53,702 nucleotides of DNA from Microbacteriaceae bacterium 3FA27C10 (GTDB lineage Bacteria > Actinomycetota > Actinomycetes > Actinomycetales > Microbacteriaceae), in the NCBI GenBank assembly GCA_005502775.1, contig SCNI01000026.1, forward strand, positions 1 to 53,702, in the 5' to 3' direction. Below the pieces are notes generated by a model, which was given only the letters and a program-made list of their open reading frames with translations, did not search any database and was not told where the DNA came from. The position numbers were made by a program, and so were the translations under genes. The number at the start of each line of letters is the position of its first letter. The first letter of the stretch is position 1. Shown one piece after another: positions 39,235 through 48,250 of this stretch.

Positions 39235-41207
39235 TTCGGTGTTTTCCGCTCGCTCATCGCACGGAGCATCGCGTTGTACTCGTTCAGGTCACGGTCACCG
39301 GTTCGGTCGGCGTTCCTGTCGATTCGCCTGGTTTCTCGGGCGTCGGAGCGAGACCACAGGGTGACCATCGTGATGGCGAGGACCAGGGTGGGGATCTCTC
39401 CGACGCTCCATGCCACTCCCCCGGCCGCCTGCTGATCAGCGAGGGGATCGACCGCCCATCCTTGGGTGATGACGCCGTACCAGTCCGGCAGGAACAGCTC
39501 AGTTGAGGTGATGATGCTGAGTCCGAAGAAGGCGTGTGATGCCATGACGACGAGCAGGGTCACCAGCCGCATCGGGTAAGGGAGTCGGTAGGGAATCGGG
39601 TCGGTGCCGATCATGGAGAGAGCAAAGAGGTAACCGACGATCAGGAAGTGCGCGATCATCCACTGATGACCGATCGGATCGGCGAGCGACCAGCCGAACA
39701 GCGGCGAGTAGTAGAAGACCAGGGTCGATCCGACGAACAGCACGGCCACCACCAGAGGGTGTGTGATCGCCGCGGTGACGCGTGATCGGGTGATGGCCAT
39801 GATCCACTCCCGGGGCCCGCGGCTTCCGTCTTTTCGCGGGTGAATCGCTCGGAGCGCCAGCGTGACGGGCGCGCCCAGCACGAGGAAGATCGGCACCATC
39901 ATGCTGAGGGTCATGTGCTCGAGCATGTGTTGGCTGAACAGGTACGTTCCATACACGGCGGGAGCGCCGTTGGTGACGTAGACGAGCACGGCGAGACCGA
40001 CGATCCAGCTCACGGTTCGCAGGATCGGCCAGGGGTCGCCGCGGTGGCGGAGCCGGCGCACGCCGGCGAGGTACAGAACGAGCGCGAACCCGGCGCCGAT
40101 CGCCCAGATCGGGTCGATCGTCCAGCTGTCGAAGAAGCGTCCGAGCGACAGGGGTGCCGGCAGCGATTGTCCGGTGAGGATCTGTGAGGGTGTCACGGCT
40201 AGGTCTTCACCGACCGGTGGCGCGGTGCGGGCGAGAACCACGGCCGCGCCCGAGGCGACTCCCATCAGGAGGGTTTCGGAAACGATCAGCCACGCGATGA
40301 TCCGGCGTGCCCCGGCGGAGCTGTCGAATCGGCCGATCAGGTATCGGCGGTGCGCCGCTCCAGCCACGCCGAGGGCGAGGAGAGCGACGATCTTGATCAG
40401 GAGGATCTTCCCGTAGCCTGTGCTCCAGAGTTGGTCGGGCTGGTCGAATCGGAGCGCGGCCGAGATGGTGCCCGAGGCGGCGACGACGACGAAGCAGATC
40501 AGCGCGATGGTGGAGTAGCGGCGCAGAAGCATGCCGGCGGGTCCGTGGTCGGTGCGGCTCATCAGTACCGCGGCGACGAGGAGTCCGCCGATCCAGGTGG
40601 CGGCGCCGCCGGCGTGCAGCCAGAGCGCGGTGGAGGCGGCGGAGTGGCTGCCAGCGCCCGCGGCATGTCCTTGCAGCGCGATCGGGATGAGGGTGGCGAA
40701 TGCGGCGACGAGCGCCGTCGCCACGAGGGCGGGTGCGCGTACCGCGAAGCAGAACACCGCGAGGAACGCTGCGGCGATGGTGGTGGTCAGCCAGCCCTGC
40801 CCCAGGCTGACTTCGGTGAGGAATTGCCCGAAGCTGGCCGGGAAGATATCGAATGGGACGGGGCCGGCGAGGGAGAAATACGCCAGCACGGATGTGCCGA
40901 AGGAGAGGGCGGCCCAGGCGCAGGCACCTCCGGCGGCGATGTCCATCGCGGTGCTGTATCCGGCCGTCTCTGTGGGCAGCGCGAAGACGGCGAGCACCAG
41001 TGCCCCGATGGTCAACGCGGAGGCGATGTTCACGAGACTCTTCGCGATGGGCAGCCCGATATCGACGACCGGACCGGCGTCGAGCAAGAGTGTGGGCTGC
41101 TGCAGCCACGCTGAAACGGCCAGGCTTCCTCCGACCGCGACGGTGGCCAGGAGAAGCGCTGCAGGGGCGAAGATGACGAGCACTCGCCGGGTGGCCATGC
41201 TCGTCAT
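39231..41207 (-). CDS. CopD-CtaG fusion protein
   Basis: 658 residues. The N-terminal half (about 1-330) is a CopD copper-import domain with eight membrane helices and the conserved segment LWLHAGGAATWIGGLLVAA. The C-terminal half (about 350-640) is a complete CtaG domain with FSQHMLEHMTLSMMVPIFL and DPLADQQAAGGVAW. Fusions of this order are known in actinobacteria and are thought to route imported copper to oxidase assembly. Transcribed with copC and a second ctaG. Confidence 0.9.
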   Translation of the reverse strand: MTSMATRRVLVIFAPAALLLATVAVGGSLAVSAWLQQPTLLLDAGPVVDIGLPIAKSLVNIASALTIGALVLAVFALPTETAGYSTAMDIAAGGACAWAALSFGTSVLAYFSLAGPVPFDIFPASFGQFLTEVSLGQGWLTTTIAAAFLAVFCFAVRAPALVATALVAAFATLIPIALQGHAAGAGSHSAASTALWLHAGGAATWIGGLLVAAVLMSRTDHGPAGMLLRRYSTIALICFVVVAASGTISAALRFDQPDQLWSTGYGKILLIKIVALLALGVAGAAHRRYLIGRFDSSAGARRIIAWLIVSETLLMGVASGAAVVLARTAPPVGEDLAVTPSQILTGQSLPAPLSLGRFFDSWTIDPIWAIGAGFALVLYLAGVRRLRHRGDPWPILRTVSWIVGLAVLVYVTNGAPAVYGTYLFSQHMLEHMTLSMMVPIFLVLGAPVTLALRAIHPRKDGSRGPREWIMAITRSRVTAAITHPLVVAVLFVGSTLVFYYSPLFGWSLADPIGHQWMIAHFLIVGYLFALSMIGTDPIPYRLPYPMRLVTLLVVMASHAFFGLSIITSTELFLPDWYGVITQGWAVDPLADQQAAGGVAWSVGEIPTLVLAITMVTLWSRSDARETRRIDRNADRTGDRDLNEYNAMLRAMSERKTPK

Positions 41208-41407
41208 GAGGGGTTCTCGTCGCGGTTCTCGGTGGCGAGGCGCGCGGCGAGCTTTTTCCGCTCTTCGGCTTCGATCTTGGCTCGCGCTTTGCGTTCATGG
41301 CTGTCGGCTTTGATGATCGACCGCACGATGATGACGAAGATCCCGCCGACGAGAATCGTGGGGGTGACGGAATAGATGGCGTTGAACCAATAATTGTCCA
41401 TGCCCAT
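41204..41407 (-). CDS. Small membrane protein at the head of the CopD operon
   Basis: 67 residues. A single membrane helix (about 13-29) is followed by a highly charged helical tail (ADSHERKARAKIEAEERKK). It overlaps the CopD-CtaG start by 4 bases. One-helix, charged-tail proteins of this form accompany oxidase or copper genes in actinobacteria. Function unknown. Confidence 0.6.
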   Translation of the reverse strand: MGMDNYWFNAIYSVTPTILVGGIFVIIVRSIIKADSHERKARAKIEAEERKKLAARLATENRDENPS

Positions 41408-41503
41408 AGGGCGCTCCTGATACGGACGGACGTCCCAGGCAGGCGCGTGGGAGTCAATGACGGACGGATGAGCGCGACGACGTCGCGGCGAAGTCCGTCG
41501 GTA

Positions 41504-41965
41504 TCAGATGCGGGAGATGCCTAGTAGAGCAAGGGTCGGCACGAGGGGGGTCACCGTTGAATGTGGGGCGCTCTCGGGGCGGGGTGGGGCCGGGCTTGGC
41601 AGCAGCCGGATGCCTCCGGCCCGCAGCAGTGCGAGGACCGCGAGGAGACATCCGATTCCCAAGGCGAGGCAGAGCGCAGCGCAGCCGGCTACGAGCAGTG
41701 CCGCCGAGTTTCCGGAGGTGGAACTCGGTTCGTCGGGGACCGCGACGGTCTCGTGGTCCTGCACGACGCTCGCGACCGTGGCCGACGATGCGGCCTGGGC
41801 GGTGGCGGAATCAGCGAGATGACCGAAGAGTAGAGCCAGCATCGCGGTGAGGATCGAGAACCCTGCGATCATTGCCCAGCGCGCCCGGCGGGGTGCGGTG
41901 CGGGTGCGGATCACGGGTGTGCTCTCGATGCGGGGACGGATGGTGTCGTTCCAGGGTAGCAACAT
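41504..41965 (-). CDS. DUF6153-like membrane protein 2
   Basis: 153 residues from ATG 41965; a start further downstream is possible because no ribosome-binding site is obvious. Two membrane helices (about 30-49 and 82-108), an outward loop rich in Ala/Ser/Val, and a C-terminus ending LALLGISRI, like its paralogues at 36545 and 48251. It heads the minus-strand copper operon, divergent from lnt. Confidence 0.6.
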   Translation of the reverse strand: MLLPWNDTIRPRIESTPVIRTRTAPRRARWAMIAGFSILTAMLALLFGHLADSATAQAASSATVASVVQDHETVAVPDEPSSTSGNSAALLVAGCAALCLALGIGCLLAVLALLRAGGIRLLPSPAPPRPESAPHSTVTPLVPTLALLGISRI

Positions 41966-42021
41966 CGTTTGTGAGCTCGGCGCGGGGTATTTCACGGACT
42001 CGCCCCCTAGGGTCGCATTCT

Positions 42022-43566
42022 GTGACCCCTGCCTCTCGCCCGTTGCCGCTGTGGCTGGCGTTGCTCGTCGCTGTCCTCGCCGGGCCCATGCTCGATGCCG
42101 GATTCCCCGGGCAAGACCTGTGGCCGTTGACACTGGCGGGCGTGGCGATGGTTCTGATCGCGCTCCGCGGACAATCGGTGCTGCGCGGTCTGCTGCTCGG
42201 ATTCATCGCCGGCGTTGCGTTCTACCTGCTCCAGATTTCGTGGGCGGCCGAATACCTAGGTCCTGTTCCGTGGCTAGCGCTCACGGTGACGGAGTCGCTG
42301 TTCTGGGCCGGTTTCGGTGCTCTGACGGCGCTGGCCTACCGCTTCGTCCCTGCTGCGTGGCCGGGGCGGTGGGGTCGCCTTGTGGTGACGCCGCTCGTGG
42401 TCGCCGGCCTCTGGGTGGCTCGAGAAGAACTGTCCGGCGCATGGCCTTACGGCGGTTTCTCGTGGGGCCGGGTGGCGATGTCTCAGTCGATGAGCCCGTT
42501 CGCTCCGATCGTGTCGTGGGGCGGGATGGCGGCGCTCTCCTTCGCACTCGTGGCTATCGTCGCGGTGATCGTGTCGCTCACGGCCGAGCGATCCCGGCTG
42601 CTGCCGGCGACCGGCGCTGTGGTGGCCACGACGACGATGCTGCTGCTTGTCCCGGTGTTCCCGGTCGAGAGCACCGGAACATTTCGGATCGGTGCGGTGC
42701 AGGGCAACGGGCCTGCGGGGTATTTCTCCGAGCGTTCTCGCGGCGATCTGCTTGCTGCGCAGCTCGCGGCGAGTGCGCCGCTGCGTGACGCGGATGTCGA
42801 TGCGGTGATCTGGCCCGAGAACGCGAGCGAGTTCGATCCTCTTTCCTCTGCTGAGGAAGACGCGCGCCTCACGGCCATAGCGGCCTGGTTGGGCGCACCT
42901 CTCACCTTGGGCACGATCACCGAAAGGGATGGACTGTTCTACAATTCGACACTCGCTATCGACCCGGCTGCCGGGGTGCTCGACGTCTATGACAAGAAGC
43001 ATCCGGTGCCGTTCGGGGAGTATGTGCCGGATCGACAGTTCTGGGAGAAGCTGGCGCCTGACCTGATCGGTTTAATTCAGCGCGAGTACGTGCCCGGGCA
43101 GCGCGACGGCGTGCTGCAGTTGGGCGCGATGGTGGCTGGTTCGGCGATCTGCTTCGACATCACGGATGATCGGGTGATGCGCTCGCTCATCGCTGATGGC
43201 GCGGAGATCATCCTCGCGCAATCGAACAATGCCGATTTCGGAAGGACCGATGAGAGCGTGCAGCAGCTCGCGATCGCTCGCCTTCGGGCAATCGAACTCG
43301 GCCGGACGGTGGTGAACATCTCGACCGTCGGCACGAGCGCCATCATCGCGCCGGATGGTGCGACGGTCGCTCAGCTCGAACCGTTCACCGCCGGCGTGAT
43401 GGTTGCGGACGTCACCACGACGCGAGACGTCACCCCGGCCGCACGCTGGGGAGGCTCGTTTGCGCTGGTAATCAGTCTTTGGCCGCTGATGGTGCTCGCG
43501 GCCGCAGCCACGGCGTCTGTCGGTCTCAGACGCTCTCGTCGCCCATTTCGTGCTCGGGATCGGTGA
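42022..43566 (+). CDS. lnt: Apolipoprotein N-acyltransferase
   Basis: 514 residues from GTG 42022. A -10-like TAGGGT lies 8 bases upstream, so the mRNA is probably leaderless. Six to eight membrane helices flank a carbon-nitrogen hydrolase domain. The catalytic triad is complete: Glu in IWPENASEFD, Lys in YDKKHPVPFGEY, Cys in GSAICFDITDD. The enzyme adds the third acyl chain to lipoprotein N-termini. With lspA on the same plasmid, two of three lipoprotein maturation steps are covered; lgt is absent. The 3' end overlaps the convergent ArsR-type gene by 41 bases. Confidence 0.93.
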   Translation: MTPASRPLPLWLALLVAVLAGPMLDAGFPGQDLWPLTLAGVAMVLIALRGQSVLRGLLLGFIAGVAFYLLQISWAAEYLGPVPWLALTVTESLFWAGFGALTALAYRFVPAAWPGRWGRLVVTPLVVAGLWVAREELSGAWPYGGFSWGRVAMSQSMSPFAPIVSWGGMAALSFALVAIVAVIVSLTAERSRLLPATGAVVATTTMLLLVPVFPVESTGTFRIGAVQGNGPAGYFSERSRGDLLAAQLAASAPLRDADVDAVIWPENASEFDPLSSAEEDARLTAIAAWLGAPLTLGTITERDGLFYNSTLAIDPAAGVLDVYDKKHPVPFGEYVPDRQFWEKLAPDLIGLIQREYVPGQRDGVLQLGAMVAGSAICFDITDDRVMRSLIADGAEIILAQSNNADFGRTDESVQQLAIARLRAIELGRTVVNISTVGTSAIIAPDGATVAQLEPFTAGVMVADVTTTRDVTPAARWGGSFALVISLWPLMVLAAAATASVGLRRSRRPFRARDR

Positions 43567-43846
43567 CGAGGACAACCCCGAGAAGATCGCTCAGCGCGTG
43601 TGCCATCCGCTTGTCGGCGAGCTCGTACCGCACCCGCCGGCCTTCGTGCGCGACGACGACTAGGCCGCAGCCACGGAGGCAGGCAAGATGGTTCGACATG
43701 CGTTGGCGGGTCACGTCCAGCATCTCGGAGAGCTCAGCGGGATACGCCGGGCCCGATGAAAGCTCCACGAGAATCCGTGAGCGGATCGGGTCGGAGAGGG
43801 CGTGCCCGAAGCGGGCGAGCGCGTCGACCGCGGTCAGAGTTTCCAT
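43526..43846 (-). CDS. CmtR/ArsR-like metal-sensing repressor 2
   Basis: 106 residues from ATG 43846; TATCAT lies 6 bases upstream, consistent with a leaderless mRNA. Recognition helix and metal site VTRQRMSNHLACLRGCGLVV keep the two CmtR-type cysteines. The C-terminal tail (VTDPEHEMGDESV) has His, Asp and Glu but no third cysteine, so metal preference may differ from the first sensor (harder metals such as Zn, Co or Ni). Divergent from the CDF exporter gene, whose promoter it probably controls. Confidence 0.85.
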   Translation of the reverse strand: METLTAVDALARFGHALSDPIRSRILVELSSGPAYPAELSEMLDVTRQRMSNHLACLRGCGLVVVAHEGRRVRYELADKRMAHALSDLLGVVLVTDPEHEMGDESV

Positions 43847-43887
43847 ACGGGAATGATATCCGTTCTCAACTGTCTCAAGGCTCAGCA

Positions 43888-43911
43888 ATAGTTCATCCAA
43901 CTGTGTACCAT
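43888..43911 (+). promoter_or_regulatory. Shared promoter/operator motif, copy 3 (CDF exporter)
   Basis: ATAGTTCA (43888-43895), ten bases, then -10 box TACCAT (43906-43911), the same spacing as at lspA. The ATG at 43919 is 7 bases further, so the transcript is leaderless. It lies in the gap between the metal-sensor gene and its presumed target. Confidence 0.68.
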
Positions 43912-43918
43912 TCACGGT

Positions 43919-44842
43919 ATGGGAACGAATCATTCGCACGCGCCCGCCACGCCCTCGAGGAGCCATGTCAAGCGGCTGGCGATCGCCTTGTCGATCACCG
44001 CCACGATCTTCGTGGCGGAGGTTTTCGGATCGATCCTCACCGGCAGCCTTGCCCTCCTCATCGATGCGGCACACATGCTCACCGACGTCTTGGGGCTCAG
44101 CGTCGCGCTGGTCGCCGCTCACTTGATGACCAGGCCCACGACCGCCAAGCGCACGTGGGGATTCGCCCGGGCTGAAGTTCTCGCCGCACTGGGGCAAGCC
44201 ATTGTGCTGCTCGGTGTGGGCGTGTTCGTGTTCGTTGAAGGCATCCAACGGCTATTTGCTCCTCCCGAAATCGCTTCCGGCGAACTCATCATCTTCGGCG
44301 CTATCGGTCTTGCGGCGAACATCGCGTCGATCATCGTGCTGCTCGGTGACCGGTCCACGAACTTCAACCTGCGCGCCGCGTTCCTCGAGGTCGTGAATGA
44401 CGCGCTCGGGTCCGTGGCAGTCATCGTCAGCGCGATCATCATCGGCCTGACCGGCTTCTATCAGGCCGACGCCATCGTGGCGATGCTGATCGGCACCCTG
44501 ATCATTCCCCGCACCCTCAAGCTGCTTCGGGAGACGATCAGCGTGCTGCTGGAGACCACCCCTGCAGGGCTGGATCTCGATGAGGTCCGTGCGCACATTC
44601 TCCAGCTGCCCAGCGTTCTTGAGGTGCATGACCTCCACGCCAGCCGGGTCGCTTCCAACCTGCCAGTGATCACCGCTCACGTCGTCATCGAGGAGAGCTG
44701 CTTCCGCGACGGCAGCGCCCCGAAGCTGCTCGATGATCTGCAGAGCTGTGTGGCGAGTCATTTCTCGGTGTCGATCGAGCACTCGACGTTCCAGCTCGAG
44801 CCCGCCGCTCACTCCGAGCATGAGGATGCCGTTCACCGGTGA
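43919..44842 (+). CDS. Cation diffusion facilitator (CzcD/ZitB-type metal exporter)
   Basis: 307 residues. Six membrane helices; the metal site motifs LLIDAAHMLTDVLGL (H-x3-D) in helix 2 and EVVNDALGSVAVI (N/D-x3-D region) in helix 5 are present; here helix 5 reads VVNDALGS rather than the usual HxxxD, which can shift selectivity. N-terminus has HSHAPA and the C-terminus ends HSEHEDAVH. The cytoplasmic domain has HDLHA and a His-rich end. It exports Zn, Co, Cd or Mn in exchange for protons. Controlled, by position, by the adjacent CmtR-like repressor. Confidence 0.9.
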   Translation: MGTNHSHAPATPSRSHVKRLAIALSITATIFVAEVFGSILTGSLALLIDAAHMLTDVLGLSVALVAAHLMTRPTTAKRTWGFARAEVLAALGQAIVLLGVGVFVFVEGIQRLFAPPEIASGELIIFGAIGLAANIASIIVLLGDRSTNFNLRAAFLEVVNDALGSVAVIVSAIIIGLTGFYQADAIVAMLIGTLIIPRTLKLLRETISVLLETTPAGLDLDEVRAHILQLPSVLEVHDLHASRVASNLPVITAHVVIEESCFRDGSAPKLLDDLQSCVASHFSVSIEHSTFQLEPAAHSEHEDAVHR

Positions 44843-44867
44843 TCCTCCCGCGCCGTCGACGAGCTCA

Positions 44868-45596
44868 TCAGATCGGAGTCACGAATCCGCCGATCAGCCC
44901 TTGCAGCTGATAGATGATGGCGGTCCAGATGCCGCTCACCATCAAGGCGCCGAGGAGGATCAGCAACACTCCCCCGGCGATGTTCAGCGGCCGAATGAAT
45001 CGGCGCAAGAGCATGGTGGCCCGCAGCGCGAAGGTGAAGCCCCACGCCAGCAGTAGAAATGGGATGCCGAGCCCGATGCAGTAGACGAACCCGAGAAGGG
45101 CACCCCGGCCGGCGGAGCCGCTGCCGAGGCTGAGCGCTGAGATCGCCACCAAGGTCGGGCCGAAGCAGGGTGTCCAGCCGAGCCCGAAGACGATCCCTAA
45201 CAGCGGCGCTCCACCGATCCCGACAGCCGGCTTGACGGACAGACGTGCCGTGCGCTGCAGCCCGGGGATGAAGCCGATGAACACGATCCCCATCACGATG
45301 ACGGCGACCCCGAGGATGCGCGTGATGACGTCCTGCCATTGCACCAGCCACGTCCCGAGAGCGCCGAACAGCACTCCGTAGGCGATGAAGACGACTGCGA
45401 AGCCGAGCACGAAGAGCGAGGCGCCGAGAAGCACTCTGCTGCGTGAGCGTGCGATGTCGGCCGATCCCCCGACGTAGGCGAGGTATCCCGGCACGAGGGG
45501 CAGCACACAGGGTGAGGCGAATGACACGAGGCCGGCGAGGAGGGCGAACGGAATCGCGATCAGGAGCTGCCCGTTGAAGACGAGCTCGGGGATCAC
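44868..45596 (-). CDS. ccdA: CcdA-type thiol:disulfide electron transporter
   Basis: 242 residues with six membrane helices. The two redox cysteines are in SFASPCVLPLVPGYLAYVGG and GWTPCFGPTLVAI, both classical CcdA motifs. It carries reducing power across the membrane to extracytoplasmic thioredoxin-like proteins such as ResA/TlpA, needed for cytochrome c maturation. It overlaps the upstream TlpA-like gene by 4 bases, its probable electron acceptor. Confidence 0.92.
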   Translation of the reverse strand: MIPELVFNGQLLIAIPFALLAGLVSFASPCVLPLVPGYLAYVGGSADIARSRSRVLLGASLFVLGFAVVFIAYGVLFGALGTWLVQWQDVITRILGVAVIVMGIVFIGFIPGLQRTARLSVKPAVGIGGAPLLGIVFGLGWTPCFGPTLVAISALSLGSGSAGRGALLGFVYCIGLGIPFLLLAWGFTFALRATMLLRRFIRPLNIAGGVLLILLGALMVSGIWTAIIYQLQGLIGGFVTPI

Positions 45597-46198
45597 GCCG
45601 GCTCCTCCAGCACCCGGTCGATGAGTGATTCCAGGATCGATACCTCGGTGACACGGCCGAGGATGCGAGCGGCCACTCGCCCTTGCCGGTCCAGCACCAA
45701 GGTGGTCGGCACGGCGTTCGGTGCGACCTGCCCGGCGAAGCTCAGCTGCACGCCGGCATCGGTGTCGATGATCGAGGGGTAGGTGACTCCGAACGTGGTG
45801 GCGAACTCTTGTGCGGTCGCGGCCTGGTCCCTGACGTTAACGCCGAGGAATCCGACGTTCTGTGCGAGGTACTGCTGGTAGACCGCTTCGAGATCGGGCG
45901 CTTCCAGGCGGCAGGGTGCGCAGGCGGCGTACCAGAAGTTCACTACGAGCACTTCGCCGGCGTAATCCGATGAGCTGATCTGCTCCCCGTTCTCGCCGGT
46001 GCCGGCGAAGGTGATCGGGGCTGTTCGTTGGGTTTCGGTGAGCTCGAGGACCGATCCGTCGCCGGCGACGTAACCGCTGTCGGTGACGCTGTTGGTCAGC
46101 TCGTCGGTCCCACCGGCCGCGCAGCCGGAGAGGACGAGGAGGAGGATGGCAGCGGCACCCGAAACCGCTGCCATCCGGCTATTGGGCGATCGCGGCAT
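45593..46198 (-). CDS. TlpA/ResA-like thioredoxin lipoprotein
   Basis: 201 residues from ATG 46198. A signal peptide with lipobox LSGC at about 23-26 makes it a membrane-anchored lipoprotein. The thioredoxin fold has active site WYAACAPCRLEAPDL (C-A-P-C) and the cis-proline in NAVPTTLVLD. It probably reduces apocytochrome c or copper-protein cysteines outside the cell, recharged by CcdA. It overlaps the DsbA-like gene by 20 bases. Confidence 0.9.
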   Translation of the reverse strand: MPRSPNSRMAAVSGAAAILLLVLSGCAAGGTDELTNSVTDSGYVAGDGSVLELTETQRTAPITFAGTGENGEQISSSDYAGEVLVVNFWYAACAPCRLEAPDLEAVYQQYLAQNVGFLGVNVRDQAATAQEFATTFGVTYPSIIDTDAGVQLSFAGQVAPNAVPTTLVLDRQGRVAARILGRVTEVSILESLIDRVLEEPA

Positions 46199-46910
46199 CA
46201 AGTTGCGCCTTGAAGCCGTCGAGACTGTCGATGGTCATCTTCTCCCCGTTGAGGAAGAAGGTGGGGGTCGAATCGACGCCGAGCGCGACGCCCTCGTCGT
46301 AGTCCTGCAGGACGCGTTCGAGGGTGGCCGGGTCGGCGACTGCCGCATCGTAGGCGGCCATGTCGAGGCCGAGCTTTTCCGCATAGGTGCGGAACATCGG
46401 CGATAGATCCTGTTGGCTCTCTCCCCATGACTTCTGCGTCTCGAACATCATCTTGTACATCTCCTCGAACGCGCCCTGCTGTGACGCCGCCTCGACCGCT
46501 ACTGCGGCGTTGCGGGAATTGAAGTGCGAGGGAATCGGGAAGTAGCGGGTGACGAAGGTGATTTGGCCTTTGTATTCCTCGCGGAACTGCTCCACATAGG
46601 GGTAGAACGCACCGCAGGCTTCGCATTCGAAGTCGAGGAACTCCACCAGGGTGACTTTCCCGTCGGGAGCTTCGTCGAGAACGTGACTGTTGTCTCGCAC
46701 GACGGATGCGCTTTGGGCGGCTTCGGCGGTGCGGCTGACGCTCTGGGTGACGCTGACAGCGATGATCGAGATTCCGACGGCGATCACGGCGAAGACCGCG
46801 ATGAGGACGACGATCACGAGGGTGCGTTTGGGCTTTCGCTGTGCAGCCAGTTGTTCCGCCGTGGCGCGCGCGGCTTGGGTGCGAGCAGAGGGCGTTTTCT
46901 TCTGATTCAT
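46179..46910 (-). CDS. DsbA-like membrane-anchored thiol oxidoreductase
   Basis: 243 residues. A basic N-terminus, one membrane helix at about 31-55, then a DsbA/thioredoxin-4 domain with active site DFECEACGAFYPYV (C-E-A-C) and cis-Pro in GVDSTPTFFLNGE. Such proteins form or isomerise disulfides in exported proteins of actinobacteria. With CcdA and TlpA in the same operon, both oxidising and reducing branches are present. M23 gene upstream, 18 bases away. Confidence 0.92.
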   Translation of the reverse strand: MNQKKTPSARTQAARATAEQLAAQRKPKRTLVIVVLIAVFAVIAVGISIIAVSVTQSVSRTAEAAQSASVVRDNSHVLDEAPDGKVTLVEFLDFECEACGAFYPYVEQFREEYKGQITFVTRYFPIPSHFNSRNAAVAVEAASQQGAFEEMYKMMFETQKSWGESQQDLSPMFRTYAEKLGLDMAAYDAAVADPATLERVLQDYDEGVALGVDSTPTFFLNGEKMTIDSLDGFKAQLDAAIAQ

Positions 46911-46928
46911 GGGTCCGGTTCCGTTTCG

Positions 46929-48095
46929 TCAGTTTCGTGCGGAGATCCAGGCGAATGGATCGACAGGGGTGTCTTCGACATGGATCTCGAGGTGCGTGTG
47001 CGCACCGGTGGAGACCCCGGTGTTACCGACGGCGCCGATCTGCTGGCCGGCGACCACGAGCTGTCCTTCGGTCACCACCGGTGATCCCGTGAGCATGTGG
47101 CCGTACCAGCTGCTGACGTTCACCCCGTCGATGACGTGGTCGATGACGACGTAGACGCCGAGGCCGCCCTGATCGGTTTCTTGGACCAGTCGGACGACTC
47201 CGGCGGCAACAGCGTTCACTGGCGTGCCCTGTCCCGGGGTGAAGTCGACACCCTTGTGGTTGGAGCTCGCGCCAGCCGTTGGGGCGACACGAGGACCGAA
47301 CCCGTCGCTGATGGGCACACCGACCGGGAATGGCCACTGCACGGCGCTGGTCGGGTTGTTGGTGAAGGTGTTAGCGGTGCGGTATCCGGCAACTGCAGCC
47401 TTCTTCTCAGCGATCACCTCCGCCTCGGTGACGGAATACCCGTCTCGGCTGATTGGCTGGCCGGGGGCCGCCGCGACGGTAAGGAGCTCCTGCGGTTGGA
47501 GTTCGGTGGCTGATGGAGTGGAGGCGAAGGATAGGGACGAGTTGGTGGCCGAAAGCGAGGTGGCTGCGACCAGAAGTGCGGAGAACGACAGCGCCATCAA
47601 AGCCCGCGCGCCGGGTGCTCGGCGCTTCGCACGCACTGGCACGGATGTCGCGGGTGACGGAGTCGCGAGAGGAACGTGGCGCCGAGGCGGTGCCGCGCGC
47701 CCTCGTGGTGCAACTGGTGTGATGTCAGCAACCCATGCGGTCGCGACGACTGGAGCCGTGGCCAGAATCTCATTGGAAGTAACGACCTTGAGCGATTCTG
47801 ATGCCGTGCTGCGGCCTGGGTCCTTGACGCTCCGCGCATCGTCGGGATCGGCGTCTCGTTCCTCGGCTGGTGCTTGTCGGGGCGGCGAGCCTCGGCCCGC
47901 TGAGGCCGACTGCTGTTCTTCTGCGATCCGCTCGAGTTGGCGTATCTCACGGCGCGTGAGAGCGACCGGAGGCCCCGGTTCGAGAGCGTGGCGGCCGCGC
48001 GCGTTCTGGGTTGGGGTTGGAAGTTCTGAGCGCTCTCGTTCACGCAGCGCTCGACGGCTGGGAAGAGCGCCGTCTTGGTCGGGTGTTTGCGTCAC
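46929..48095 (-). CDS. M23 metallopeptidase 2 with long N-terminal region
   Basis: 388 residues from GTG 48095. The cytoplasmic-side N-terminus is long, charged and Pro/Arg-rich and includes LTRREIRQLERIAEE, resembling the N-terminus of the NlpC/P60 protein at 28513-29328. One membrane segment lies at about 158-178 (ARALMALSFSALLVAATSL). The C-terminal M23 domain has zinc ligands in SSNHKGVDFTPG (H-x3-D) and THLEIHV. The domain core is almost identical to that of the other M23 protein. First gene of the M23-DsbA-TlpA-CcdA operon, behind a DUF6153-like gene. Confidence 0.88.
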   Translation of the reverse strand: MTQTPDQDGALPSRRALRERERSELPTPTQNARGRHALEPGPPVALTRREIRQLERIAEEQQSASAGRGSPPRQAPAEERDADPDDARSVKDPGRSTASESLKVVTSNEILATAPVVATAWVADITPVAPRGRAAPPRRHVPLATPSPATSVPVRAKRRAPGARALMALSFSALLVAATSLSATNSSLSFASTPSATELQPQELLTVAAAPGQPISRDGYSVTEAEVIAEKKAAVAGYRTANTFTNNPTSAVQWPFPVGVPISDGFGPRVAPTAGASSNHKGVDFTPGQGTPVNAVAAGVVRLVQETDQGGLGVYVVIDHVIDGVNVSSWYGHMLTGSPVVTEGQLVVAGQQIGAVGNTGVSTGAHTHLEIHVEDTPVDPFAWISARN

Positions 48096-48250
48096 AAATC
48101 GTGCTTTCGTACTGCACCAGCAACTCAGGGACGGCCATTTTCGAAGCGTGAACGCGGGAATTGTCCCGTGCGTGACGTCGAATCCGTCCGGAGAGCCGCT
48201 AGCGGCGGGTCTGGCGGTCGGTAGGACGCTCGGAGGCGTCCGCGGATCGC

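Noticed and set aside
40174-41114. Plus-strand frames opposite the CopD-CtaG gene as separate genes
   Set aside because: Asp/Glu/Gly-biased antisense composition typical of shadows of membrane-protein genes.
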